Assembly: GCA_030680355.1 (NCBI GenBank)
Contig: JAUXVF010000029.1
Span: forward strand, 124,001-188,000
DNA: 64,000 nucleotides
Direction of reading: 5' to 3'
Origin: Caulobacter sp.
GTDB taxonomy: Bacteria > Pseudomonadota > Alphaproteobacteria > Caulobacterales > Caulobacteraceae
The notes under the pieces were generated by a model that searched no databases, was not told the origin of the DNA, and saw only the letters and a list, made by a program, of their open reading frames with translations. The translations under genes were made by a program, and so were the position numbers. Shown here one piece after another: positions 27,286-35,199 of this stretch (its first letter is position 1; each line of letters starts with the position of its first letter).

Positions 27286-28293
27286 ATGGCTGACATTTCC
27301 GACACCACCACCGCCGACCCGTTGCTGTCTCTTGTTCCGGACAAGCAGGTCTCCATCCGCGACGTCTTCGGCGTTGATTCCGACATGATGGTGCCGGCCT
27401 TCAGCCAGCGCGATTCTCATGTTCCGGACATCGACGAGTCGTACCGCTTCGACCCGATGACCACCCTGGCCATCGTCGCGGGCCTGGCCTTCGACCGCCG
27501 GGTGATGATCCAGGGCTATCACGGCACCGGCAAGTCGACGCACATCGAGCAGGTCTGCGCCCGGCTCAACTGGCCGATGGTGCGGGTCAACCTCGACAGC
27601 CACGTCAGCCGCATCGACCTCGTCGGCAAGGACGCCATCGTCCTGAAAGACGGCAAACAGATCACCGAATTCCGCGAAGGCATTCTTCCGTGGTGCCTGC
27701 AGCGGCCGATGGCCCTGGTGTTCGACGAGTACGACGCCGGCCGGCCCGACGTGATGTTCGTCATCCAGCGGGTGCTGGAGGCGGGCGGCAAGCTGACCCT
27801 GCTCGACCAGAACCGGGTGATCCGCGCCAATCCCTATTTCCGCCTGTTCTCAACGACCAACACCATCGGTCTGGGCGACACCACCGGCCTCTATCACGGC
27901 ACCCAGCAGATCAATCAGGGCCAGATGGACCGCTGGTCGATCGTCACCACGCTCAACTACCTCGACCATGACGCCGAGGCCGAGATCGTGCTGTCCAAGA
28001 ACCCGAAATACGCCACGGCCGAAGGCCGCCGCACCCTGGCGGCCATGGTCCGCGTCGCCGACATGACCCGCAACGCCTTCATGAACGGCGACATCTCCAC
28101 GGTCATGAGCCCGCGCACGGTGATCACCTGGGCCCAGAACGCCGAGATCTTCAGCGGCGACCTGGCTTTGGCTTTCCGCATGACCTTCCTGAACAAATGC
28201 GACGAACTCGAGCGGCCGACGGTCGCGGAGTTCTACCAGCGGGCGTTCGGAGAGGATTTGCCGGAGAGCGCGGCCCGGGTGAAGGTGGCTTAG
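27286..28293 (+). CDS. cobS: Cobaltochelatase subunit CobS
   Basis: This AAA+ ATPase of 335 residues has Walker [10 protein letters not shown] (77-85), Walker [12 protein letters not shown] and sensor STTNTIG. The N-terminal Pro/Asp-rich [20 protein letters not shown] matches the CobS family. With CobT and CobN it inserts cobalt into hydrogenobyrinic diamide in aerobic B12 synthesis. Its usual partner cobT normally follows directly, but here a hairpin and a toxin-antitoxin module follow instead. CobT must be elsewhere or absent; if absent, CobS may be acting in another assembly. Confidence 0.93.
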   Translation: MADISDTTTADPLLSLVPDKQVSIRDVFGVDSDMMVPAFSQRDSHVPDIDESYRFDPMTTLAIVAGLAFDRRVMIQGYHGTGKSTHIEQVCARLNWPMVRVNLDSHVSRIDLVGKDAIVLKDGKQITEFREGILPWCLQRPMALVFDEYDAGRPDVMFVIQRVLEAGGKLTLLDQNRVIRANPYFRLFSTTNTIGLGDTTGLYHGTQQINQGQMDRWSIVTTLNYLDHDAEAEIVLSKNPKYATAEGRRTLAAMVRVADMTRNAFMNGDISTVMSPRTVITWAQNAEIFSGDLALAFRMTFLNKCDELERPTVAEFYQRAFGEDLPESAARVKVA

Positions 28294-28330
28294 GGGAAAC
28301 GTCAGAAACACTGCCAGCACACCCCCTACC

Positions 28331-28360
28331 CCGCTCATCCGCGCTCGCTGGGATGAGCGG
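28331..28360. terminator. Perfect hairpin downstream of cobS
   Basis: CCGCTCATCC and GGATGAGCGG form a perfect 10-bp stem with a 10-base loop, followed by AATTT. It lies 37 bases past cobS and 30 before the higA stop, so it could end transcripts from both sides. The T-run is weak; it may equally be a small dispersed repeat. Confidence 0.45.
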
Positions 28361-28390
28361 AATTTAGGAGTGGCGATGGGTCATGCGCCC

Positions 28391-28717
28391 CTACGCCGCC
28401 CGCGGGATGATCTTCTCCAGCTCCGGCCCCAGCTTCCGCCGCGCCGCCATCAGGTCGTGGCTGTTTTGCAGGCGCAGGAAGAAGCCCTCGCTCAGGCCCC
28501 AGTAGCGGGTCAGGCGCAGGTCGGTGTCGGCGGTCACGGCGCGTTTGCCCAGCACGATCTCGTTGATCCGCCGGGGCGGCACGCCAATTAGCCGGGCCAT
28601 GGCGTTCTGGCTCATGTTCAGGGGCTTGAGGAAGTCTTCGAGCAGGATCTCGCCAGGCGTCGGATTGGGCAGCCAGTCCGCAGGGGCGATGTCAGTGGTA
28701 GTCGCAGATTTCAACAT
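28391..28717 (-). CDS. higA: HigA-type antitoxin, XRE family
   Basis: The 108-residue protein has the HigA signature PTPGEILLEDFLKPL, followed by a helix-turn-helix (MSQNAMARLIGVPPRRINEIVLGKR) and the DLRLTRYWGLSEGFFLRLQ segment. HigA binds its own promoter and neutralises HigB. The start is uncertain: ATG 28717 overlaps the toxin gene by 26 bases, ATG 28732 by 41. Toxin-first order is usual for higBA. A palindrome in the promoter upstream of higB is the likely binding site. Confidence 0.88.
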   Translation of the reverse strand: MLKSATTTDIAPADWLPNPTPGEILLEDFLKPLNMSQNAMARLIGVPPRRINEIVLGKRAVTADTDLRLTRYWGLSEGFFLRLQNSHDLMAARRKLGPELEKIIPRAA

Positions 28718-28973
28718 CTTCGCAGTGTCCATCCCGCCAGCGGAAACAGATCCGCCATTGCTGATTGATCCGGACCGAATGTTGACCCCGCCTGTCATGC
28801 TTCAGAGCCTCCAGTTGATTGCCTGGCGGCGCGCGCAGATCATCCAGTCGCCTTGCCGCGTCGAGGGCGCGCAACCGGCGTATCGCCGACGCCTGGATCG
28901 ATTGCGGCAACCGACGGGACCTGCCGCCCAGCCAGACTCGCTCCGTTTCATGATCAGCAAAACTCCGGATCAC
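28692..28973 (-). CDS. higB: HigB-type toxin, RelE/ParE superfamily
   Basis: The 93-residue protein matches HigB: SFADHETERVW at the start, a central ARRLDDLRAPPGNQLEALKHDRRG and the RINQQWRICFRW strand that carries the RNase site in this family. HigB cuts mRNA on the ribosome and is blocked by HigA. It starts with GTG 28973 and precedes the antitoxin, as in classical higBA. The module lies between two housekeeping genes, cobS and prs. Confidence 0.9.
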   Translation of the reverse strand: MIRSFADHETERVWLGGRSRRLPQSIQASAIRRLRALDAARRLDDLRAPPGNQLEALKHDRRGQHSVRINQQWRICFRWRDGHCEDVEICDYH

Positions 28974-28981
28974 GTCCGCCC

Positions 28982-29010
28982 CCTATAACGCATAACGTTA
29001 TACGGATCAA
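28982..29010 (-). promoter_or_regulatory. higBA promoter with palindromic operator
   Basis: On the minus strand TTGATC (29005-29010) and TATAGG (28982-28987) are spaced by 17 bases. The spacer is filled by CGTATAACGTTATGCG (28989-29004), a palindrome with 14 of 16 positions matching. Transcription would start about 28975, practically at the GTG. HigA is the obvious ligand, but this is inferred from position. Confidence 0.6.
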
Positions 29011-29194
29011 TTCGACCGCTACATGTAAATATTGCTGCTCGTATCTTTACTCGTTTTAATTGTATTTAGCAAGGCCGCGGGACGCCGGAAACGCCATCCC
29101 AGGCCGGCGCCATCGTCGGCCCGTCGCCCCCGATCACCCGCCCCGCCAGACCGGCGTTCCGGGACATTTACAGCCCTCGCGGGCCGAATCGGCC

Positions 29195-29222
29195 TTGCCC
29201 CGGCGGCCTCCCCTGTTAGAAG
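29195..29222 (+). promoter_or_regulatory. Possible prs promoter
   Basis: TTGCCC (29195) and GTTAGAAG (29215) are 14 bases apart, close to the Caulobacter housekeeping pattern TTGaCgS-N10-14-GCtANAWC. The position, about 34 bases before the prs ATG, is sensible. The match is partial. The 280 bases between higB and prs hold no gene; bases 29005-29075 are markedly AT-rich. Confidence 0.3.
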
Positions 29223-29255
29223 CCCCGCACCATCCGCTGACCGAAGAGACGTCCG

Positions 29256-30191
29256 ATGAAGCTGCTCGCTGGCAACTCCAACCGCACGCTCGCGACCGCG
29301 ATCGCGGGATATCTCGATGTGCCCCTGACCCGGGCGCAGGTGCGGCGGTTCGCCGACAACGAGGTCTTCGTGACCATCGACGAAAACGTCCGCGGCGAGG
29401 ATGTCTTCGTCATCCAGTCGACCAGCTACCCGGCCAACGACAATCTGATGGAGCTGCTGATCTGCATCGACGCGCTCAAACGCGCCTCGGCCCGGCGGAT
29501 CACGGCGGTGGTGCCCTATTTCGGCTACGCCCGGCAGGACCGCAAGACCGGCGGCCGCACCCCGATCTCGGCCAAGCTGGTGGCCAACATCATCACCCGC
29601 GCCGGCGCCGACCGGGTGCTGACCATGGATCTGCACGCCGGCCAGATTCAGGGCTTCTTCGACATTCCCACCGACAACCTGCTGCCGGTGCCGCTGCTGG
29701 CCAACGACATTCGCGCCCGCTACGGCAAGACCGAGGATCTGCTGATCGTCTCGCCCGACGTCGGCGGCGTGGTCCGCGCCCGGGCCCTGGCCAAACGCAT
29801 CGACGCCGACCTGGCCATTGTCGACAAGCGCCGCTCGGCGCCCGGCGAGAGCGAAGTGATGAACATCATCGGCGACGTCGAGGGCCGGCGCTGCATCCTG
29901 TTCGACGATATCGTCGATTCCGCCGGCACCCTGTGCAACGCCGCCAAGGCGCTCAGCGAACACGGCGCGACCGAGGTTTCGGCCTATGTCACCCACGGCG
30001 TTCTGTCGGGCGGCGCGGCCGAGCGGATCACCAATTCGGTGCTCAAGGAACTGGTCGTCACCGATTCCATCGAGCTGACCGACAACGACCTGGCCTGCAA
30101 GAAAATCCGGGCCGTGTCCTGCGCCCCTCTGATCGGCGAAGCCATCCGCCGCATCGCCAATGAAGAGTCGGTGTCGAAACTGTTCGACTAG
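29256..30191 (+). CDS. prs: Ribose-phosphate pyrophosphokinase
   Basis: PRPP synthetase makes phosphoribosyl pyrophosphate for purine, pyrimidine, His and Trp synthesis. The 311-residue class I enzyme has [63 protein letters not shown] and the PRPP loop [15 protein letters not shown]. Its length and motifs are complete. It is monocistronic here. Confidence 0.97.
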   Translation: MKLLAGNSNRTLATAIAGYLDVPLTRAQVRRFADNEVFVTIDENVRGEDVFVIQSTSYPANDNLMELLICIDALKRASARRITAVVPYFGYARQDRKTGGRTPISAKLVANIITRAGADRVLTMDLHAGQIQGFFDIPTDNLLPVPLLANDIRARYGKTEDLLIVSPDVGGVVRARALAKRIDADLAIVDKRRSAPGESEVMNIIGDVEGRRCILFDDIVDSAGTLCNAAKALSEHGATEVSAYVTHGVLSGGAAERITNSVLKELVVTDSIELTDNDLACKKIRAVSCAPLIGEAIRRIANEESVSKLFD

Positions 30192-30213
30192 ACTCGGCGG
30201 GCTCACCGGGTCG

Positions 30214-30229
30214 TAAATCAGGGCTTAAC
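30214..30229 (+). promoter_or_regulatory. Candidate CtrA-type site
   Basis: TAAA-N7-TTAAC differs at one position from the CtrA consensus TTAA-N7-TTAA(C). It lies about 75 bases upstream of the lipoprotein gene. A single near-match is weak evidence and is given as a lead only. Confidence 0.25.
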
Positions 30230-30303
30230 GGGGACGCGTCACATTCTCGCCCCTCAGGCGGGTTGTATTGACTTTGTTGGGCCGAGACGGGGAAGCTGCG
30301 ATC

Positions 30304-31356
30304 ATGAAAGTTTTCCATCCTTCACGGGTAGCGTCGGCGATGGCCGCGATCGCGCTGAGCGCCGCCCTGGCGGCCTGCAGCACGCCTGTGCCGCCGCCCG
30401 CCCCGCGCGCGCCCGCCGCGCCGCCGCCGATCACCCTGGCCCCCAGCCTGATCGACGAAGCCAGCGCCTGGCGCGGCTACATGACCCGCGCCAACGCCAT
30501 CTCGCCAGACTTCAAGAACGGCGAAGACATCCAGACGTCGCTGCGCACCGCCGCGGCCTATGAGCCCAAACAGTTCCTGCGTGGCGCCGTGGCCTACGCC
30601 GCCATCGTCGCCCTGCAGGATCCGGCTTTCGTGGCCAATCTTCGCAAGGTCGCCGCCGACCCCGCCGCGCGCATCGCCCTGCGCGACCAGCTGATTTCCA
30701 ATCCCAACATGGCCACCGTCCAGCCCGGCGCGGAAAGCGCCGCCGGCCTGATCCTGACGACCCTTGGCGGCGAAGGCGCCCGCCTGGTGATCAACGGCCG
30801 CGCGGTCAAGCAGGCCGCTTATGCGGTTCAGCGCAGCAGCTGGTCCAAGGCCTCCGTGCCCGACCGCGACGGTCGTCTGGCCGGCGCCAAAACCCTGTCG
30901 ACGACGCCCATGTTCGGCGATGCGGCCGACGTGGCCATGCTGCGGCAGGCCAGTTTCGGCGGCGAAGCCGGCGCGCCGCTGGGCCTGACCGCCGGGTCGG
31001 CGCCGCCGCCCTGGTCGCCGATCGTGGTCCGCGGCCTGACGCTGGCCGCCCTGGCCGCCCTGGGCGAGGGAGGCGACTCCAATCTCGCCACCCTGACCAC
31101 CCTGTCGGCCGAGCCCAACGCCGCCTACTGCCTGAGCATGGCGAAGCTGAACCTCTACCAGTGCCTGGCCGTCTCCAAGCCGCACTACGAGGACGTCTTC
31201 TGTCTTGGCCAGCACATCCTGATCGACACGGGCGCCTGTATGGTGAAATGGACGGGCGCTGAAATGCCGGCGGAACCTGAGCCCGAGCCCCCGGCTGTCG
31301 CCAAGAAGACCGTCGCCTCCACGCCCACGGCGAAAAAGCCGGCCGTTCGCCGCTAA
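30304..31356 (+). CDS. Lipoprotein of unknown function
   Basis: The 350-residue protein has a lipobox LAAC with Cys25 and a Pro-rich linker right after it (STPVPPPAPRAPAAPPP). The mature part is mostly helical and Ala-rich. Near the C-terminus four Cys (in AAYCLSM, YQCLAV, DVFCLGQ, TGACMVKW) could form two disulfides in the periplasm, followed by a Pro/Lys/Ala tail. I know no family function; it looks like a conserved Caulobacterales lipoprotein. ATG 30304 has GGGGAAG upstream. A near-consensus CtrA site precedes it. Confidence 0.8.
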   Translation: MKVFHPSRVASAMAAIALSAALAACSTPVPPPAPRAPAAPPPITLAPSLIDEASAWRGYMTRANAISPDFKNGEDIQTSLRTAAAYEPKQFLRGAVAYAAIVALQDPAFVANLRKVAADPAARIALRDQLISNPNMATVQPGAESAAGLILTTLGGEGARLVINGRAVKQAAYAVQRSSWSKASVPDRDGRLAGAKTLSTTPMFGDAADVAMLRQASFGGEAGAPLGLTAGSAPPPWSPIVVRGLTLAALAALGEGGDSNLATLTTLSAEPNAAYCLSMAKLNLYQCLAVSKPHYEDVFCLGQHILIDTGACMVKWTGAEMPAEPEPEPPAVAKKTVASTPTAKKPAVRR

Positions 31357-31426
31357 GACTCTCCACGGCTGGCGTTGCGCGGCCGATGGAAAGCGTGTAT
31401 CGAGCGCCACCCTGAATTCACCGACC

Positions 31427-31458
31427 GTCGCCGCGCGGAGTTCTTCTGCCGCGGCGAC
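31427..31458 (+). promoter_or_regulatory. Hairpin in the rplY leader
   Basis: GTCGCCGCG and CGCGGCGAC make a perfect 9-bp stem with a 14-base loop, then ATCGTTTT, ending 23 bases before the rplY ATG. It may terminate the preceding lipoprotein transcript or act as a leader structure for rplY. Sequence alone cannot decide. Confidence 0.4.
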
Positions 31459-31481
31459 ATCGTTTTGAGAACCTGAAGACC

Positions 31482-32132
31482 ATGGCCGAGATCGTCCTCA
31501 ACGTCGAAATCCGTGACCGCACCGGTACAGGCGGCGCTCGTGAATCCCGCCGCGCCGGCATGGTGCCCGGGATCCTCTACGGCGGCGCCGGCGCCCCCGT
31601 CGCGATCTCGGTGAAGTGGAACGAGTTCCGCAAGTCGCTCTACACCGGCAAGCTGCTCGGTCACCTGGTGACCCTGAAGTACGGCGACGAGAGCCAGCCG
31701 GTCATCGCCAAGGACATCCAGTTCCACCCCGTCACCGACGAGCCGGTCCACTTCGACCTGCTGCGCGTCGAAAAGGGCTCGACCATCCGCATCGCCGTGC
31801 CGGTTCACTTCAAGAACCAGGACGATTGCCCGGCCCTCAAACAGGGCGGTTCGCTGGAAGTGGTTCGCCACGACGTCGAACTCAGCTGCCCGGCCGACGC
31901 CATCCCGGAAGAGATCGTCGTCGATCTGACCGGCCGCCAGATGGGCGACACCATCCGCATCGGCGAGATCGAGCTGCCCAAGGGCGTCACACCGTCGATC
32001 GCCGACCGTGACTTCGTGCTGGCCACCCTGAAGGTCTCCTCGGCCGCCATGTCGGAAGCCGCCGACGCCGCCTCCGACGCCGCCGAAGGCGACACGGTCG
32101 AAGCCGAAGCCGAAGCCGAGTCGGAAGACTAG
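31482..32132 (+). CDS. rplY: 50S ribosomal protein L25 (Ctc form)
   Basis: L25/Ctc binds 5S rRNA in the large subunit. The 216-residue protein is the long two-domain form: the L25 barrel (RTGTGGARESRRAGMVPGILYGG) and the TL5-type C-domain (IRIAVPVHFKNQDDCPALKQGG to DRDFVLATL). An acidic Ala/Glu tail follows. It heads the conserved rplY-pth-ychF order, with pth 18 bases downstream. Confidence 0.95.
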   Translation: MAEIVLNVEIRDRTGTGGARESRRAGMVPGILYGGAGAPVAISVKWNEFRKSLYTGKLLGHLVTLKYGDESQPVIAKDIQFHPVTDEPVHFDLLRVEKGSTIRIAVPVHFKNQDDCPALKQGGSLEVVRHDVELSCPADAIPEEIVVDLTGRQMGDTIRIGEIELPKGVTPSIADRDFVLATLKVSSAAMSEAADAASDAAEGDTVEAEAEAESED

Positions 32133-32150
32133 TCCCCAGCGAGGGTCGCC

Positions 32151-32768
32151 ATGCTGATCCTCGCCGGACTGGGAAATCCCGGGCCGAAGTTCGAGAAAAA
32201 CCGTCACAACGTCGGCTTCATGGCCGTCGAGACCATTGCGCGCCGCTGGGGCTTTTCGCCCTGGCGGTCGCGGTTTCAGAGCCTCGCGGCCGAGGGCCAG
32301 ATCGATACGGCCGACGGTCCGGTCAAAGCCCTGCTGCTCAAGCCCCAGACCTATTACAACGAAACCGGCCGCGCGATCGGCGAGGCCATGCGCTTCTACA
32401 AGCGCACGCCCGCCGACGTGATCGTCTTCTATGACGAGATCGACCTGGCCCCGGGCCGCTTCCGCATGAAGCTGGGCGGCGGCGCGGCCGGCAACAACGG
32501 CGTGCGCTCGACCACCGCCCAGATCGGCGACGCCTTCCGCCGCGCCCGCATCGGCACCGGCCATCCGGGCGACAAGGCCCTGGTCCATGGCCATGTGCTC
32601 AGCGATTTCCACAAGGTCGACAAGGTCTGGCTCGACCCGCTGCTGGAGGCGGTCGCCGACGCCCTGCCCTTCGCCGCGGCCGGCGACGACGAGCGCTACC
32701 AGGCCGAGGTCCTTCGCCTGGCCCCCGCGACCAAGTCCGACCCGCGCAAGGCCGCGCGCGAGGACTGA
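32151..32768 (+). CDS. pth: Peptidyl-tRNA hydrolase
   Basis: Pth releases tRNA from peptidyl-tRNA that drops off the ribosome. The 205-residue enzyme has GLGNPGPKFEKNRHNVGF with catalytic His19, the substrate-clamping KPQTYYNETG, YDEIDLAPG and GGGAAGNNGVRS. It sits between rplY and ychF as expected, though a toxin-antitoxin module separates it from ychF. The stop codon ends two bases before a TTGACA element that belongs to that module. Confidence 0.96.
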   Translation: MLILAGLGNPGPKFEKNRHNVGFMAVETIARRWGFSPWRSRFQSLAAEGQIDTADGPVKALLLKPQTYYNETGRAIGEAMRFYKRTPADVIVFYDEIDLAPGRFRMKLGGGAAGNNGVRSTTAQIGDAFRRARIGTGHPGDKALVHGHVLSDFHKVDKVWLDPLLEAVADALPFAAAGDDERYQAEVLRLAPATKSDPRKAARED

Positions 32769-32770
32769 CC

Positions 32771-32803
32771 TTGACACGAAGTTCGTGAGTCACGAATTTC
32801 GTG
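32771..32803 (+). promoter_or_regulatory. Promoter with two tandem 13-bp palindromes
   Basis: Two sites of form CACGAA-N-TTCGTG lie at 32775-32787 and 32791-32803, both perfect in their arms and 16 bases centre to centre. A consensus -35 box TTGACA (32771-32776) overlaps the first. The -10 region around 32794-32799 is poor. The GTG of the antitoxin is three bases beyond, so a near-leaderless transcript is likely. The antitoxin is the probable ligand. Confidence 0.7.
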
Positions 32804-32805
32804 TG

Positions 32806-33180
32806 GTGAAAAACGTGACCATCAGCATGGACGAAGCCACCCTGACCTGGGTGCGGGTCGAGGCCGCCAGGGCCGGCCAGAGCGTGTCGCGTTGGCTGGG
32901 CGATGAACTGGCGCGGCAGAAAACCGAGGCCGAAGGCGCAATGGCGCGCCGAGACGCCGGACGGGAGGCGGTGCAGGCCCTGCTCGACCATCCGGGCTGG
33001 GACCTCGGGGCGAGACCGTCCGACAGGGGGCATATCTATGACGACCGTCTTCGTGGACTCGAACGTGGTCATCTACAGCCTGGATCGGCGGACCCCGGAG
33101 AAGCGGCGCGCGGCCCAGGCGTGGCTGAGCCGCCTGGGACTTTCAGGGCAGATGACGATGAGCCCTCAGGTCATCAATGA
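32806..33180 (+). CDS. Ribbon-helix-helix-type antitoxin with extended frame
   Basis: GTG 32806 gives the usual start of PIN-linked antitoxins: MKNVTISMDEATLTWVRVEA, then AGQSVSRWLGDELARQ. Related antitoxins end near a segment like the RGHIYDDRLRG seen at about residues 73-83. Here the frame has no stop there and continues to 33180, overlapping the toxin gene by 143 bases and giving 124 residues. The extra 40 or so residues are rich in Gly, Pro and Arg and look like a by-product of the toxin's codons. Either the stop codon was lost or the frame shifted. A DNA-binding and toxin-neutralising role is inferred from order and N-terminus. Confidence 0.7.
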   Translation: MKNVTISMDEATLTWVRVEAARAGQSVSRWLGDELARQKTEAEGAMARRDAGREAVQALLDHPGWDLGARPSDRGHIYDDRLRGLERGHLQPGSADPGEAARGPGVAEPPGTFRADDDEPSGHQ

Positions 33181-33493
33181 GGCCTATGCCGTCCTGACCC
33201 TCAAGCACCGGCTCGACCCCGTCACTGACGGGGTCCGCGCCGTCCTGGCCCGGTTTGACCAGTGGGTGACCGCGCCGCTCGACTTCGACACCGTCCTGGC
33301 GGCCTGGGCGCTCCAGGACCGGTACGCCGTCAGGATCTGGGACGCGCTTCTCCTGGCCTCGGCCAATGCCGCCGGCTGCGATGGCTTTCTGAGCGAGGAC
33401 CTCAACGATGGTCAGCGCTATGGGACGGTCCAGGCGATCAATCCTTTTCGCCATACGCCCGAGGACGTGCTAGGTCGCGCCTCCCGGTACTGA
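33038..33493 (+). CDS. PIN domain toxin, VapC family
   Basis: The 151-residue protein has the PIN-fold pattern: Asp7 in FVDSNVVIYSLD, Glu in VINEAYAVL and the late acidic residues in RIWDALLLASANAAGCDGFLSEDLNDGQ. VapC-type toxins are Mg-dependent RNases that often cut tRNA or rRNA. ATG 33038 has AGGGGG seven bases upstream. The gene lies inside the antitoxin frame at its 5' end. The pair is placed between pth and ychF, which usually are neighbours. Confidence 0.88.
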   Translation: MTTVFVDSNVVIYSLDRRTPEKRRAAQAWLSRLGLSGQMTMSPQVINEAYAVLTLKHRLDPVTDGVRAVLARFDQWVTAPLDFDTVLAAWALQDRYAVRIWDALLLASANAAGCDGFLSEDLNDGQRYGTVQAINPFRHTPEDVLGRASRY

Positions 33494-33510
33494 CAGCATA
33501 AAAAGACCCC

Positions 33511-34611
33511 ATGGCCCTTAAAGTCGCGATCGTCGGCCTGCCCAACGTAGGCAAGTCGACCCTGTTCAACGCCCTGACCCAGACGGCGTCGGCCCAGGCG
33601 GCCAACTACCCGTTCTGCACCATCGAGCCGAACACCGGCGACGTGGCCGTGCCCGAGCCGCGGCTCGAGGTGCTCGCGGGCATCGTGGGCAGCAAGGAAA
33701 TCATCCCCTCGCGGATCAACTTCGTCGATATCGCCGGCCTGGTCCGCGGCGCCAGCAAGGGCGAGGGTCTGGGCAACCAGTTCCTGGCCAACATCCGCGA
33801 CTGTGACGCGGTGGCCTTCGTCGCCCGCTGTTTCGAAGACAGCGACATCACCCATGTCGAAGGCCGCATCGACCCGCTGTCGGACCTCGACATCATCGAG
33901 ACCGAACTGATGCTGGCCGACCTCGAAAGCCTCGAGAAGCGCCTGCCCAACGTCGAAAAGAAGGCCAAGTCCGGCGGCGACAAGGAGGCGGCCAACACCC
34001 TGCGGCTGATCAGGATCGCGCTGGAACAGCTGAGCGCCGGCCGCCCGGCCCGGGCCGCCAAGATCAGCCCCGACGACGAACGGGCCTGGCACATGCTGCA
34101 GCTGCTGACCGCCCTGCCGGCCCTCTATGTCTGCAACGTCGACGAGGGTTCGGCCGACAAGGGCAACGCCTTCTCCGACCAGGTCGCCGAGCGGGCCAAG
34201 GCCGACAACGCCAAGTCGGTGGTCATCTCCGCCCAGATCGAGAGCGAGATCGCCCTGCTCGATCCGGCCGAGCGCAACGAGTTCCTCGAAACCCTGGGTC
34301 TGACCGAACCGGGCCTCAACCGCCTGATCCGCGAGGCCTACGCCCTGCTCGGTCTGCAGAGCTATTTCACGGTCGGTCCCAAGGAAGCCCGCGCCTGGAC
34401 CATCGAGATCGGCATGACCGCGCCCCAGGCTGCCGGCGTCATCCACAACGACTTCGAGAAGGGCTTCATTCGCGCCGAGACCATCGCCTATGACGACTTT
34501 GTCCGCCTGAACGGCGAACAGGCCGCCAAAGACGCCGGCAAGATGCGCGCCGAAGGCAAGGAGTACGTCGTCAAGGACGGCGACGTGATGCACTTCCGGT
34601 TCAACGTCTGA
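33511..34611 (+). CDS. ychF: Redox-regulated ribosome-binding ATPase YchF
   Basis: This 366-residue Obg-family P-loop protein has G1 GLPNVGKST, a switch region DIAGLVRGASKGEGLGNQFL and the NVDE replacing NKxD, as expected for the ATP-preferring YchF. A C-terminal TGS domain follows (SYFTVGPKEARAWTI to KDGDVMHFRFNV). YchF binds ribosomes and affects the stress response. It normally follows pth; here the two are separated by a toxin-antitoxin pair. Confidence 0.96.
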   Translation: MALKVAIVGLPNVGKSTLFNALTQTASAQAANYPFCTIEPNTGDVAVPEPRLEVLAGIVGSKEIIPSRINFVDIAGLVRGASKGEGLGNQFLANIRDCDAVAFVARCFEDSDITHVEGRIDPLSDLDIIETELMLADLESLEKRLPNVEKKAKSGGDKEAANTLRLIRIALEQLSAGRPARAAKISPDDERAWHMLQLLTALPALYVCNVDEGSADKGNAFSDQVAERAKADNAKSVVISAQIESEIALLDPAERNEFLETLGLTEPGLNRLIREAYALLGLQSYFTVGPKEARAWTIEIGMTAPQAAGVIHNDFEKGFIRAETIAYDDFVRLNGEQAAKDAGKMRAEGKEYVVKDGDVMHFRFNV

Positions 34612-34626
34612 TCCATCCTCGCATGG

Positions 34627-34653
34627 TCATGGCCCGGCGTGTTCGGGCCATGA
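34627..34653. terminator. Hairpin downstream of ychF
   Basis: TCATGGCCCG and CGGGCCATGA form a perfect 10-bp stem with a 7-base loop starting 16 bases after the ychF stop. There is no T-run, so it may be a dispersed palindrome acting as a transcript end. Confidence 0.4.
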
Positions 34654-34685
34654 CGGCGGAGGGATTGACGTAATATGCTCCGGCC

Positions 34686-35069
34686 ATGACCGATCACGCC
34701 GACGCCATCGCCGCCGCCCAGGCCGTTCTCGACGCCTTCATGACGGCGTTCAACGCCCGCGACCTGCCGGCCTGGGAAGAGACCTTCAACTTTCCCAGCG
34801 TGCGGCTGGCGTCCAACACGATGACAATCATCGAGGCCGGCGACCACAAGTCGGGCATGTTCGATCAAGGCGCGCTGAGCGACTGGGACCACTCTGCCTG
34901 GGAACGCCGGACAGTGATCCACGCCGGGCAGGACAAGGTTCACCTCGACACCCGCTTCAGCCGCTACCGCGCCGACGGCAGCGTCATCGGCGGCTTTGAC
35001 TCGCTCTATGTGATCACCCGCGAGAACGGCCACTGGGGCGTGAAGGCCCGCTCCAGCTACGCACCCTGA
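34686..35069 (+). CDS. NTF2-like (SnoaL-type) small protein
   Basis: The 127-residue protein fits the NTF2 cone fold: the opening helix AAQAVLDAFMTAFNARDLPAWEETFNFPSVR, then strands ending in GSVIGGFDSLYVITRENGHWGVKARSSY. Members bind small hydrophobic ligands or act as isomerases or cyclases; many are of unknown role. No catalytic residue can be assigned. A TTGACGTAATATG element directly before the ATG may be part of a very close promoter. It stands alone between ychF and the glycine-zipper gene. Confidence 0.75.
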   Translation: MTDHADAIAAAQAVLDAFMTAFNARDLPAWEETFNFPSVRLASNTMTIIEAGDHKSGMFDQGALSDWDHSAWERRTVIHAGQDKVHLDTRFSRYRADGSVIGGFDSLYVITRENGHWGVKARSSYAP

Positions 35070-35199
35070 GCGCCGGCCGACGCCACATGAACGGGAGCTG
35101 ACCGGGCCAGTTCAAATCGGGTTCAGGCGGGCGGGTTCATAAGGGGATCACAAACGCGGATCCTCCCGGACCGCTCAACGAATTCACAGGAGCTAGGTC

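Noticed and set aside
28294-28390. A truncated cobT after cobS
   Set aside because: The short interval shows only a hairpin and the higA end; no frame resembles CobT.
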